Assembly: GCF_900091445.1 (NCBI RefSeq)
Contig: NZ_LT607733.1
Location: 1 to 64,000 of the forward strand
Direction: 5' to 3'
Origin: Micromonospora echinofusca
GTDB lineage: Bacteria > Actinomycetota > Actinomycetes > Mycobacteriales > Micromonosporaceae
Length of the DNA stretch: 64,000 nucleotides
Position numbers and translations under genes: made by a program. Shown in pieces: positions 49,964-59,354 of this stretch. A model generated the notes under the pieces. It ran no database searches. It was not told the origin of the DNA and worked only from the letters and a program-made list of their open reading frames with translations. Positions within the stretch are counted from its first letter, which is position 1, and each line of letters begins with the position of its first letter.

Positions 49964-50497
49964 TCAGGCCGGGCGGCGCATCTGGAGTTCGGTGAGCGCC
50001 GGCACGGTGGGGTGCGGGACGCGTACGCCGGTGTCGACGAAGCCCAGCCGCTGGTACGCGCGGTAGGCCCGGTCGTTGCCGACCACGACCTCCAGCATCA
50101 GTTCGGGGCGCCCGCAGGCCCGCGACCAGGCCGCCACGGCGTCGACGAGGTCGCCGAGGAGGCCGCTGCCCCGCCAGGCCGGGGTGACGTAGACGGCGTA
50201 GACCACGGTCAGCCCCGGTTCCCCGGGGGCCGCCGTGCCGCCGGCGTGCCCGACGAGCCTGCCGCCCGGGTCCGCGACGAACTGCGCGGTGCCCGCCCCG
50301 GTGGAGACGGATGCGATCCGGGCCGCGTAGTCCGCGTGCGACCGGGCCGCCGCGTCGGCGAGGGTCTCCAGGAAGGCCAGCGGGGCGTCGGCGAGCATCT
50401 CCAGCCGCAGGGCCCGCACCCGGGCGGCGTCGCGCGGTCGGACCCGGAGGATCTTCGCCCGCCGCGCGGGCGGCGACCCGGCGGGCGTGCTCGTCAT
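49964..50497 (-). CDS. GNAT-family acetyltransferase
   Basis: A 177-residue single-domain GNAT. It has KILRVRPRDAARVRALRLEM at the start, then LTVVYAVYVTPAWRGSGLLG with the acetyl-CoA loop (about 105-130), then LMLEVVVGNDRAYRAYQRLG, with Asn and Tyr for catalysis, and FVDTGVRV. The substrate is unknown. The N-terminal Arg-rich extension (about 15 residues) is Pro/Ala-rich. TAGGCA lies 6 nt upstream of the ATG at 50497 (minus strand), so it may be leaderless. It converges with paaN, 74 nt away, and diverges from the cold-shock gene. Confidence 0.85.
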   Translation of the reverse strand: MTSTPAGSPPARRAKILRVRPRDAARVRALRLEMLADAPLAFLETLADAAARSHADYAARIASVSTGAGTAQFVADPGGRLVGHAGGTAAPGEPGLTVVYAVYVTPAWRGSGLLGDLVDAVAAWSRACGRPELMLEVVVGNDRAYRAYQRLGFVDTGVRVPHPTVPALTELQMRRPA

Positions 50498-50707
50498 GAC
50501 GCATGCCTACCACAGCGATGAACGCCGATGCCGCTCGGTCGAAATTCGCCCGGTTTGTGGTCGTGCGCCGTCGTCACGCTTCGTGTAGCGTGCGATTTCG
50601 GTCACCGTTTCAGCGGCCTTCGTCGATCGCCGGGCCGGTGGTCCTCCGGTGCCGGCCTGCCCGGCCTCCGGGGTCGTGGAACGCCGCGCAGAGTGAGGAA
50701 GTGCACC

Positions 50708-50911
50708 GTGGCACAGGGCACCGTGAAATGGTTCAACTCCGAAAAGGGCTACGGCTTCATCGCCGTCGACGGCGGGCAGGACGTCTTCGTCCACTTCTCG
50801 GCGATCGAGATGGACGGCTACAAGGCGTTGGACGACGGCCAGCGGGTCGAGTTCGAGATCGCCCAGGGCCAGAAGGGCCCCCAGGCCGAGCGCGTGCGCG
50901 TCGTCGCCTGA
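50708..50911 (+). CDS. Cold-shock protein (CspA family)
   Basis: A 67-residue OB-fold RNA chaperone. RNP1 is GYGFIAV and RNP2 is VFVHFSAIE; the N-terminus is [17 protein letters not shown] and the end is [10 protein letters not shown]. All surface aromatics of the family are present (W, F, F, F, H). GTG 50708 has GAGGAAG about 8 nt upstream. The gene is preceded by about 200 nt with no ORF, which may be a long cold-regulated 5' leader; a TAGCGT -10 candidate lies at 50586-50591. A near-perfect hairpin (50933-50944 with 50972-50984) follows. Confidence 0.95.
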   Translation: MAQGTVKWFNSEKGYGFIAVDGGQDVFVHFSAIEMDGYKALDDGQRVEFEIAQGQKGPQAERVRVVA

Positions 50912-50932
50912 CCCCGGCACTCCTCCCGCCCC

Positions 50933-50984
50933 CCGCCGGTCGCCCTCTCGGCTCGGCCGTGGGGGGGCCGGGGCGACCCGGCGG
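50933..50984 (+). terminator. Hairpin after the cold-shock gene
   Basis: CCGCCGGTCGCC (50933-50944) pairs with GGCGACCCGGCGG (50972-50984) with one bulged C and a 27-nt GC-rich loop, 22 nt after the stop codon. Confidence 0.55.
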
Positions 50985-51088
50985 CGCGGGGCACCCGTGA
51001 CCGGCCCGTCCCTCGGGGGCGGGCGTCGGCGCGGTTGCGTCGGCAGGGGAGGATCGTGAGCCGTTCCAGCCATCGCTGAGGAGGGTTC

Positions 51089-52162
51089 ATGTCCGACCTG
51101 CCGCCCCAGGCCGCGCCGCCCCCGGGAGACCCCGACCCCTCCGCGCCGCCACCCGGCGGCGCGCCGGCCGGTCCGCCGCCGCAGGGCTGGGTCTTCCCGC
51201 CCACCGGCGGATACCCGGTCGGCTCGGGCCCGTACGGCGGGCAGCCGTGGTATCCGGGCGCCCCGGTCGCCTACCCCGGGCAGCCGGGCCACGGGTGGTA
51301 CCCGCCGGGGCACGGCCTCGACCCGGCCGACCTGCTCGTCACCCCGCCCGGCGCGGGCGTCAACGGCTGGTTCAACCGGTGCGTCGGCGCGGTGCGCCGG
51401 GGCTGGCGGCTGCTGCTGCCGATCCTGCTGCTCACCCAGGTGCTGCCGGCCCTCGTGGTGTCGGTGCTCTCGTTGGCCCTCGACCCGACCGCCAAGTGGG
51501 AGCAGTCGATGGGCGACGATCCCGCCGCGCTGCCCGACACCTTCGTGACCGACCTGGGCGTCATGCTGTCCGTGGTGCTCGGCAGCGCCCTCGTCTTCGG
51601 TTTCGTGCAGAGTCTGGGCTGGGCGGCCGGCACCTGGGTGGTCACCCGGCAGGCGGCCGGTCAGCCGGTCGGCATGGGCGATGCCCTGTCGTACGGGGCG
51701 CGCCGGGCCCTGGGCCTCTGGGCCTGGACCCTGCTGATGAGCGTGATCATCGGCCTCGGCCTCTGCCTCTGCTTCATCCCCGGCATCTACTTCGCCTTCG
51801 CGCTGAGCATGGCCGGCCCGGTCTACCTGTTCGAGCGGCAGCACCCGATCGGCCGGTCCTTCCGGATGTTCCACGACCGGCTCGGCCTCCTGCTCGGCCG
51901 GGTGGCGCTGGTGGCGGCGGCGGTGATCGTCGGCGGCGGCGCGGCGGGCATGGTGGAGGGCATCGGCGCGCTGCCGTTCGGCACCACCCCGATGGACTCG
52001 CCCGGCACGGCGGTCGGCGTGATCGTGGTTGCGGTGGTGGGCGCGCTGCTGGCCCTGCCGACCCACCTCGCCCAGCTGGTCGGCCTGGTCGTCACGTACG
52101 CCGAGCAACGCGCCCACGAGGGGCCGGTGGACAGCGCGCGGCTGGCCGGCGAACTCGGCTGA
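51089..52162 (+). CDS. Uncharacterised six-helix membrane protein with Pro/Gly-rich N-terminus
   Basis: A 357-residue protein. Residues 1-80 are Pro/Gly/Tyr-rich low complexity ([20 protein letters not shown]), like many actinobacterial membrane proteins with a cytoplasmic tail. Residues about 105-345 carry six hydrophobic segments, including [40 protein letters not shown] and [20 protein letters not shown]. The motif [12 protein letters not shown] followed by [18 protein letters not shown] resembles the DUF975/YciC-like glycerophosphoryl-diester membrane domain. The function is unknown. GAGGAGG lies 6-8 nt upstream of the ATG. groL follows after the two CIRCE boxes. Confidence 0.8.
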   Translation: MSDLPPQAAPPPGDPDPSAPPPGGAPAGPPPQGWVFPPTGGYPVGSGPYGGQPWYPGAPVAYPGQPGHGWYPPGHGLDPADLLVTPPGAGVNGWFNRCVGAVRRGWRLLLPILLLTQVLPALVVSVLSLALDPTAKWEQSMGDDPAALPDTFVTDLGVMLSVVLGSALVFGFVQSLGWAAGTWVVTRQAAGQPVGMGDALSYGARRALGLWAWTLLMSVIIGLGLCLCFIPGIYFAFALSMAGPVYLFERQHPIGRSFRMFHDRLGLLLGRVALVAAAVIVGGGAAGMVEGIGALPFGTTPMDSPGTAVGVIVVAVVGALLALPTHLAQLVGLVVTYAEQRAHEGPVDSARLAGELG

Positions 52163-52176
52163 CCGGGCCCATCGTG

Positions 52177-52203
52177 CTTGCACTCGGCAGGGGAGAGTGC
52201 TAA
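52177..52203 (+). promoter_or_regulatory. CIRCE element 1 (HrcA operator) with overlapping groL promoter
   Basis: CTTGCACTC (52177-52185), 9 nt, GAGTGCTAA (52195-52203), close to TTAGCACTC-N9-GAGTGCTAA. A promoter is embedded in it: TTGCAC (52178-52183), 17 nt, TAAACA (52201-52206). Confidence 0.88.
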
Positions 52204-52211
52204 ACAAGTCA

Positions 52212-52238
52212 TTGGCACTCGCATACCGTGAGTGCCAA
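52212..52238 (+). promoter_or_regulatory. CIRCE element 2 (HrcA operator)
   Basis: TTGGCACTC (52212-52220), 9 nt, GAGTGCCAA (52230-52238), a perfect 9-bp inverted repeat. It lies just downstream of the predicted start site, 35 nt after CIRCE 1. Confidence 0.88.
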
Positions 52239-52253
52239 TGGTCGGGGCGGTAG

Positions 52254-54059
<1,806 letters not shown>

Positions 54060-54074
54060 GTCCAGCTCCAACGC

Positions 54075-54112
54075 CGGAAGGGGCGGGCCGCGTCAGCGGT
54101 CCGCCCCTTCCG
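54075..54112 (+). terminator. groL terminator hairpin
   Basis: A perfect 12-bp stem, CGGAAGGGGCGG (54075-54086) with CCGCCCCTTCCG (54101-54112), located 15 nt after the stop codon. It also ends just before the convergent small gene (54116). Confidence 0.85.
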
Positions 54113-54115
54113 CTG

Positions 54116-54313
54116 TCACGTCGGCAGTGGCCGCTGGTTGCGCCTCTTCTGCGCCCGGTCGTACGGCTGCGGAATCTGCACCGGCTCGTCGACCAGCGTC
54201 ACCGGCTCGTCGGCCGGCTCGTCGACGCCGGCCATCTCCGCCTGCTGCTCGGCGTCGCCGTAGTCGAGCCGGTCGAACGGCAACGGGCCGGGGCGTTCGT
54301 CGTCCGTGGTCAT
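54116..54313 (-). CDS. Small acidic uncharacterised protein
   Basis: A 65-residue protein: MTTDDERPGPLPFDRLDYGD, then AEQQAEMAGVDEPADEPVTL, ending with a basic RAQKRRNQRPLPT. It has no hydrophobic core segment and is probably disordered. The function is unknown. The ribosome site AGAGGAGG is excellent and is immediately preceded by a perfect hairpin CTACCG-GAAA-CGGTAG (54325-54340) in its leader, which could affect initiation. A well-placed Shine-Dalgarno makes it a real gene despite its size. Confidence 0.75.
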   Translation of the reverse strand: MTTDDERPGPLPFDRLDYGDAEQQAEMAGVDEPADEPVTLVDEPVQIPQPYDRAQKRRNQRPLPT

Positions 54314-54404
54314 GGCTGCCTCCTCTACCGGAAACGGTAGGGCGCGACGATCACCAATGCGGGCAAATGGCGTTATGGGGGTCTATATCCCGTTCGCCCC
54401 GTTG

Positions 54405-55334
54405 TCAGCCCCGCAGTGACCTGCGGTACAGGAAGAAGACGCGTTCGATCCGGGCACCCGCGCTGCCCGAGTAGAACGGGACCGGCCCGACCCAGCCGAT
54501 CTGCGCCGCCGACACGCCCGCCGCCCGTTGGTCGCGCAGGCAGCGGCGCAGCAGCACCCCGCCGATCCCCGAGCCCTCCGCCGCCGGGGCGGTGCCCATC
54601 GGGCCGAACCAGCTCGGCCGCGACGAGCCGTACGCGGCGAAGCCGAGCACCTCGCCGCCGCGTTCGGCCAGGTGGCAACCGGCTCCCTCCCGGCCCACCG
54701 AGCCGGCCAGCTCGGCGTCCCAGGCCCCGCCGAAGGTGGCACGGGCGAACTCCGCCAGCGCCGGCAGGTCGCCCGCCCCGGCGCGGCGGACCGTGACGCC
54801 CTGCCCGGCCAGCCGCTCCTCCGCCGGCTCCGTCGGGCGCAGCGCGGGCGAGTCGTCGTACGACAGGTCGGCGGTCATGTTCCACGCCGTGCGGTCCTGC
54901 CGGTAGCCGAGCGCCAGCGCGGCGCAGATCGCCGGGGTGTAGCGCACGTCGATGCCGGGCCAGGCGTAGTGCGGCGGGTTGCCAGCGAGCAGCACCTCCA
55001 CCGCGCCGAGCTCGGCGAAGCGCGCCTCGGCGACCGCCAGCAGGGCCCTCCCGACACCCTTTCGCCGCTCCTGCGGTGCCACCGCGACCAGGTCGACGTG
55101 ACCACGGGCGTCGCCGTCGCCGGCGGCGAGGGAACCGACGAGCACGCCGACGAGGCGTCCCTGCCGGTGCGCGCCCCACGCGAACACCGGGCGGTGGGCG
55201 GCGGCCCGCGCCCAGAGGGCGTCCACGACGGCCGGCGCCTCGGCCGCGTCCTCCGGCAGGTCCAGTGCCCGCCCGCAGAGCTCCACCACGGCGGGCAGCC
55301 GGTCGGGCCCCAGCTCGACGATCTTCAGGTCCAT
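54405..55334 (-). CDS. GNAT-family acetyltransferase with tandem domains
   Basis: A 309-residue protein with two GNAT-like halves. The first has HVDLVAVAPQERRKGVGRAL and LLAVAEARFAELGAVEVLLA. The second is less canonical, with VTVRRAGAGDLPALAEFARA, GSGIGGVLLRRCLRDQRAAG, QIGWVGPVPFYSGSAGARIE and RVFFLYRRSL. The pattern GPMGTAPAAEGSGIGGVLLR is the CoA loop of the second half. The substrate is unknown. Promoter: TTAACA (55366-55371, minus strand), 17 nt, TAGGGT (55343-55348), ending 8 nt before the ATG, so leaderless or nearly so. It is one of five GNAT genes in the window. Confidence 0.85.
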   Translation of the reverse strand: MDLKIVELGPDRLPAVVELCGRALDLPEDAAEAPAVVDALWARAAAHRPVFAWGAHRQGRLVGVLVGSLAAGDGDARGHVDLVAVAPQERRKGVGRALLAVAEARFAELGAVEVLLAGNPPHYAWPGIDVRYTPAICAALALGYRQDRTAWNMTADLSYDDSPALRPTEPAEERLAGQGVTVRRAGAGDLPALAEFARATFGGAWDAELAGSVGREGAGCHLAERGGEVLGFAAYGSSRPSWFGPMGTAPAAEGSGIGGVLLRRCLRDQRAAGVSAAQIGWVGPVPFYSGSAGARIERVFFLYRRSLRG

Positions 55335-55342
55335 GGACGCCG

Positions 55343-55371
55343 ACCCTAGGTCACCGGAGCGCTGCTGTTAA
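55343..55371 (-). promoter_or_regulatory. Promoter of the tandem GNAT gene
   Basis: TTAACA and TAGGGT separated by exactly 17 nt on the minus strand. The -10 ends 8 nt before the start codon. Confidence 0.6.
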
Positions 55372-55462
55372 GAAGAGCCCTTGTCGGCCGCCTGGGAAGA
55401 GTCCCCGTTGGCGCCACCCGGCCGGCGGTCCGCCGTGGCGTGCCGCGACCGACCCGGTCGCC

Positions 55463-56065
55463 TCAGCCGGCCGGCTCGGCTTTCGGCTCCGGGTCGGGGT
55501 CGGGCTCGGGAAGGGTCGGCGCGTCGGTGGGGTAGAGGCCGGCGACGAACCCGTACACCTGGTCGCCGGACCGGGGGATCTGGGCGAAGCGGCGGGTCAG
55601 CGCCTGCACCTCGGCCCAGAACGCGCGTACGTCCTCGATCGGGATGCGGGCGTGGACGAGGGTGCAGCGCAGTTCGTCGGCGGCGTGGGCCGCGGCGGAT
55701 TCGGCGACGGCCTCCGCGAGCCCGTTGACGGCGGTCGCGACCTGTCTGTCCTCGGGGCGGGTGAGCACGCCTATGTAGAGCGTGCGGGCGACCCGGCCGT
55801 AGTACCGCTCGTCGATCGCCCGCACCCGCCGGGTCCGCACCACCTTGAGCAGGCCGGCGTCGACGAGCGCGGTCACGTGGTAGGCGACGCTGCTCTTCGG
55901 CCGGTCGACCGCCCGGGCCAGCTCGGTCACTGTGGCGGCCCGCTTCAGGAGCAGCTCCAGGAGGGTGGCGCGCAGGGGGTCGGCCAGCGCGCGAAGTTGC
56001 GCGGGCGCGGTGACCACGAGCATCTCGTCGAGGTCGTAGTCCGGGATCCGCTCATTGCTCGACAT
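55463..56065 (-). CDS. ArsR-type HTH regulator with C-terminal domain
   Basis: A 200-residue winged-helix regulator. The HTH is PAQLRALADPLRATLLELLL, then KRAATVTELARAVDRPKSSV, then AYHVTALVDAGLLKVVRTRR (about 20-80), with ERYYGRVARTLYIG following as in HTH_20/ArsR proteins of actinomycetes. The C-terminal 110 residues lack a metal-binding Cys set and may bind a small molecule; the tail is Pro/Glu-rich. It diverges from the dienelactone-hydrolase-like gene across 63 nt that contain an imperfect palindrome, so that gene is the likely target. ATG 56065 is preceded by GAGAA. Confidence 0.85.
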   Translation of the reverse strand: MSSNERIPDYDLDEMLVVTAPAQLRALADPLRATLLELLLKRAATVTELARAVDRPKSSVAYHVTALVDAGLLKVVRTRRVRAIDERYYGRVARTLYIGVLTRPEDRQVATAVNGLAEAVAESAAAHAADELRCTLVHARIPIEDVRAFWAEVQALTRRFAQIPRSGDQVYGFVAGLYPTDAPTLPEPDPDPEPKAEPAG

Positions 56066-56080
56066 TTCTCGACCGTTCTA

Positions 56081-56096
56081 GAATCATGGATCATTC
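56081..56096. promoter_or_regulatory. Imperfect palindrome between the HTH regulator and the hydrolase gene
   Basis: GAATCATGGATCATTC (56081-56096), palindromic at GAAT...ATTC and AT...AT positions, in the middle of the 63-nt divergent region. It is the probable operator of the ArsR-type regulator. Confidence 0.5.
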
Positions 56097-56128
56097 GATC
56101 GTTGTCGCCTGTTGACAGGAGTGTAGAG

Positions 56129-56719
56129 ATGGCCGACGTGGTCCTGTTCCACCATCTGCGTGGGGTCACCGACGGGCTGCGCGGGTTCGCCGAACAGCTG
56201 CGGTCCGGCGGGCACACCGTGCACACCCCCGACCTGTTCGACGGTGACCGCCCGGCGACCCTCGACGAGGGCTTCGCGCTCACGAAACGCATCGGGAGCG
56301 AGGTGCTCCGCGAGCGCGCCGACCGGGCCGTGGCCGAGCTGCCCGACGGCCTGGTCTACGCGGGCTTCTCCTGGGGCGCCGCCACCGCCCAGCGGCTCGC
56401 CCAGACCCGGCCCGGCGCCCGTGGCGCGCTGCTCTACGAGTCCTGCCTACCCGTCACCGGCGAATGGGCCGTCGGCCCCTGGCCAGCCGGGGTCCCGGTG
56501 CAGATCCACGGCATGGACGCCGATCCGTTCTTCGCCCTGGAAGGCGACGTCGAAGCTGCCCGCGAGCTGGTCGGCATCGTCGGGCCCGACCTCGGCGAGC
56601 TGTTCGTCTACCCGGGCGACCAGCACCTGTTCACCGACAGCACGCTGCCGTCTTACGACGCGGAGGCGACGGCACTGGTGCTGCGGCGCTCGCGGGAGTT
56701 CCTCGACCGGCTGCGGTGA
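56129..56719 (+). CDS. Dienelactone hydrolase-like alpha/beta hydrolase
   Basis: A 196-residue protein with the small DLH fold. It has VVLFHHLRGVTDGLRGFAEQ, then HTPDLFDGDRPATLDEGFAL, then the nucleophile elbow VYAGFSWGAATAQRLAQTRP (Ser at the position of the DLH Cys), HGMDADPFFALEGDVEAARE (Asp) and LFVYPGDQHLFTDSTLPSYD (His). Replacement of the usual Cys by Ser argues for a general esterase/hydrolase rather than a true dienelactone hydrolase. AGGAG lies 8 nt before ATG 56129. It diverges from the ArsR-type gene. Confidence 0.85.
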   Translation: MADVVLFHHLRGVTDGLRGFAEQLRSGGHTVHTPDLFDGDRPATLDEGFALTKRIGSEVLRERADRAVAELPDGLVYAGFSWGAATAQRLAQTRPGARGALLYESCLPVTGEWAVGPWPAGVPVQIHGMDADPFFALEGDVEAARELVGIVGPDLGELFVYPGDQHLFTDSTLPSYDAEATALVLRRSREFLDRLR

Positions 56720-56735
56720 ACCGGCGCTCCGCCCC

Positions 56736-59291
56736 TCACCCCCGTGCCGCCCGCACCGCCGCGTACGCGTCGACCAGGCCGGCGCCGGTGATGTTCCGGT
56801 CGCCGCCGCAGGTCTGCGTCGCCGACGCGTACGTGGCCACGGCCGGGGTCGCGGTGTCCCGCAGGATCTGCCGGGTGCGGGGCAGGTCGCCGACCAGCGC
56901 CGGATTGGCCGACCACATCAGCGCCACCACGCCGGCCACCTGCGGGGTCGCCATCGACGTGCCGCTCAGGGTGGCGTACCCGCCGCCCGGCATCGCCGAG
57001 AGCACCTCGTCGCCCGGCGCGACCAGGTCCGGCTTGGCCGCCCCCGGCACCGGGCCCCGCGACGAGAACAGGGTGACCTTGCGCTGCCGGTCCACCGCGC
57101 CGACGGTCAGCACGTCCGCGTACGGGGCGGGCGGGTCGTCGATCGAGCCGCAGTAGGGGCCCGTGTTGCCGGCCGCGGCCACCACCAGGATGCCGGCGGC
57201 GTCCAGGGCCGCGGTGGCCGGCCGGAGCACCCCCGGGTCGCAGCCCTCGATCGACGGGCAACCCCACGAGTTGGTGAGCACGTCCGGGGCGCGCGCGGGG
57301 CGCCCGTCGGTGAACGGGTCCCCGCCCGGCGGAAAGGGCGCCAGCATGAACTGGAGGCAGTCCAGGTAGTAGGCGGGGTTGCCGAGGTTGCGGTCCAGGT
57401 TCACGCAGCCGACCCAGCGGGCGCCCGGGGCCACCCCGATGCCGCCCCGCCCGACGGCGCTGCCCGCCGTGTGGGTGCCGTGCCCGCCCTCGTCGGTGGG
57501 CGCCCGGGTGCCGTTCCAGGGGTCGTGCCACGAGTCGTCGCCGCCCCGGAAGCCGCCCGCCAGCGCCGGGTGCCCGCCGTCCACGCCCGAGTCGGAGCTG
57601 CCCAGCACGATCCCGGAGCCGTCCACCCCGAGCTGGGACCAGACCCGGTCCGCGCCGAGCATCCGGACGTTCCACTCCGGTCCGGCCGGCGCGGGCGCGG
57701 TGCCGCGACTGCGGCCGGCCGGCGCGGGCAACGGTCGCACCCGCTGGCTGACCAGCACCCGGGCCACCTCCGGCCGGCGCGACAGCCAGGCCCGTACCAG
57801 CGGCCCGCCCTCGACCTCGACCGCGTTCACCAGGTAGTAGGGGGTGTGGTCGAGCCGCAGCCGGCGCAGGTCGCGGCGCAGGTCGGCCTGGGTCCGCTCG
57901 GCGGTCGCGACGAGCCGCCGGTGGACCTCGCCGACCCGGGCGTCCCGGCCGGCCCGGCCGGTCGTCGCCGGCACGCCCGCGAGATCGGCCTGCTCGCGCA
58001 GCACCACGAACAGCCGCTCGCCGTGCAGGCCGGGCTGGCCCGCCCCGACGGCCACCACCCCGACCGCGACGAGCAGCACGCCGGTGGTCACCCCGGCGAC
58101 CCGCCGGCTCGGCCGCCGGCCCCGGGTCAGCAGCACGCCGTACGCCACGGCGAGGACGGCCGCGACGGCGAGCCCCGCGCCGGCTGCGGCCGCCACCCAG
58201 AACGGCACGTCGCGGGTGCCGGCCAGGACGAGGGTGATCTCCTCCGGGTCGGTGAGGGCCAGCGGGCCGAGTACGCCGAGCCCGACCAGCCAGCGGACCG
58301 CGGGCCGCACGGCGGCCTCCGGCCCACCGGCGGCGGCGCCCGGCGTCGGACCGGCGCGGTCGACCGCGCCCGGTGTCGGACCGACCGGGCTGGCGGGCCG
58401 GTGGTGGCGGGTGGCGGCCGGCGGCCGGGCTGCCAGGTGCAGGGCCGCCAACGCGAAGCCGGCCGGCGGCAGCGTCAGCAGCAGGGGCAGTTGGGCGCCG
58501 GACTGCCCGACCCCGGCGGCGAGCAGCAGCAGCGCGACCCCGGCGGCCAGCCCACCGACCAGCACCGACGGGGCCGGCCGGGGCGGCTCGCCGACGGCGA
58601 GGCGGGACCAGAAGGCGCCGTCGAGAAGCTCCCCGGCCAGCACGCCGACCGCGGTGGCCGCGACCCCGGCGAGCACCGTCTCCAGCAGCCCGCCGAGCGC
58701 CCCCACCCAGACCCAGGGCAGCAGCAGCGCCAGCCCGCCGGCCGCCCCGAGCAGCGTGGCGGCGGGCGCGGACGTCCCGGGCGTCGCGGGCATTGTGGCG
58801 GCGGGCGCGGGCGGTGCGGCGGCCGGTGCCCAGGGCGGTGCGGCGGCCGTGCGGCGGCCCAGCATCCGCAGGACGAGGGCGGCCAGGCCGGCCGTGGCGG
58901 CGAGCGCGGCGAGGTATGCCTCGTGGTGCACCGGCGGGATCGCCCGGAGCAGCCCCAGCGCGCCGAGCACGAGCGCCGCCGCCAGCCAGGCCCGGCCGGC
59001 GGCACGGACCGCCGCCGAGCGCGGCAGCAGGGCGAGCGTCAGCGCGGGGGCGCCGACCAGCAGCACGGTGAACAGCACCGTCGCCGGCCAGAGCCAGACC
59101 ACCCGGTCCAGCCCGGAGGCCAGCACGACCTGGTCGGCCAGCCACCCGCCGGTCTGGCCCACGACGACCACCCCGACGGTCCAGCAGCCGGTGAGCACCG
59201 CCGCCACCACCGGCCAGGGGCTCGGCCGGCCCGACGCGACCGGCGGCTGCGGGACGGGCTGACCGGCGGGAAACGGGGGGTCGACCTCCAT
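56736..59291 (-). CDS. Subtilisin-family (S8) serine protease fused to a multi-span membrane domain
   Basis: An 851-residue protein. Residues about 25-460 contain ten or more hydrophobic segments (for example VVAAVLTGCWTVGVVVVGQT and VLLVAVGVVAVGAGQPGL), with Pro/Ala-rich loops. A linker with FVVLREQADLAGVP follows, resembling an S8 propeptide. Then the peptidase: VLGSSDSGVDGGHPAL (Asp567), GGHGTHTAGSAVGRGG (His604), VVAAAGNTGP (oxyanion Asn) and TLSGTSMATPQVAGVVALMW (Ser779). The catalytic domain is probably on the outer face. TACTGT ends 6 nt before ATG 59291 (leaderless). Long membrane plus subtilisin fusions are uncommon. Confidence 0.85.
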   Translation of the reverse strand: MEVDPPFPAGQPVPQPPVASGRPSPWPVVAAVLTGCWTVGVVVVGQTGGWLADQVVLASGLDRVVWLWPATVLFTVLLVGAPALTLALLPRSAAVRAAGRAWLAAALVLGALGLLRAIPPVHHEAYLAALAATAGLAALVLRMLGRRTAAAPPWAPAAAPPAPAATMPATPGTSAPAATLLGAAGGLALLLPWVWVGALGGLLETVLAGVAATAVGVLAGELLDGAFWSRLAVGEPPRPAPSVLVGGLAAGVALLLLAAGVGQSGAQLPLLLTLPPAGFALAALHLAARPPAATRHHRPASPVGPTPGAVDRAGPTPGAAAGGPEAAVRPAVRWLVGLGVLGPLALTDPEEITLVLAGTRDVPFWVAAAAGAGLAVAAVLAVAYGVLLTRGRRPSRRVAGVTTGVLLVAVGVVAVGAGQPGLHGERLFVVLREQADLAGVPATTGRAGRDARVGEVHRRLVATAERTQADLRRDLRRLRLDHTPYYLVNAVEVEGGPLVRAWLSRRPEVARVLVSQRVRPLPAPAGRSRGTAPAPAGPEWNVRMLGADRVWSQLGVDGSGIVLGSSDSGVDGGHPALAGGFRGGDDSWHDPWNGTRAPTDEGGHGTHTAGSAVGRGGIGVAPGARWVGCVNLDRNLGNPAYYLDCLQFMLAPFPPGGDPFTDGRPARAPDVLTNSWGCPSIEGCDPGVLRPATAALDAAGILVVAAAGNTGPYCGSIDDPPAPYADVLTVGAVDRQRKVTLFSSRGPVPGAAKPDLVAPGDEVLSAMPGGGYATLSGTSMATPQVAGVVALMWSANPALVGDLPRTRQILRDTATPAVATYASATQTCGGDRNITGAGLVDAYAAVRAARG

Positions 59292-59354
59292 CCTGCGACA
59301 GTACGGCGCGGACGGGCCGTGCCGCCCGGTGGCGGCGACGGTTACCGTGGACGG

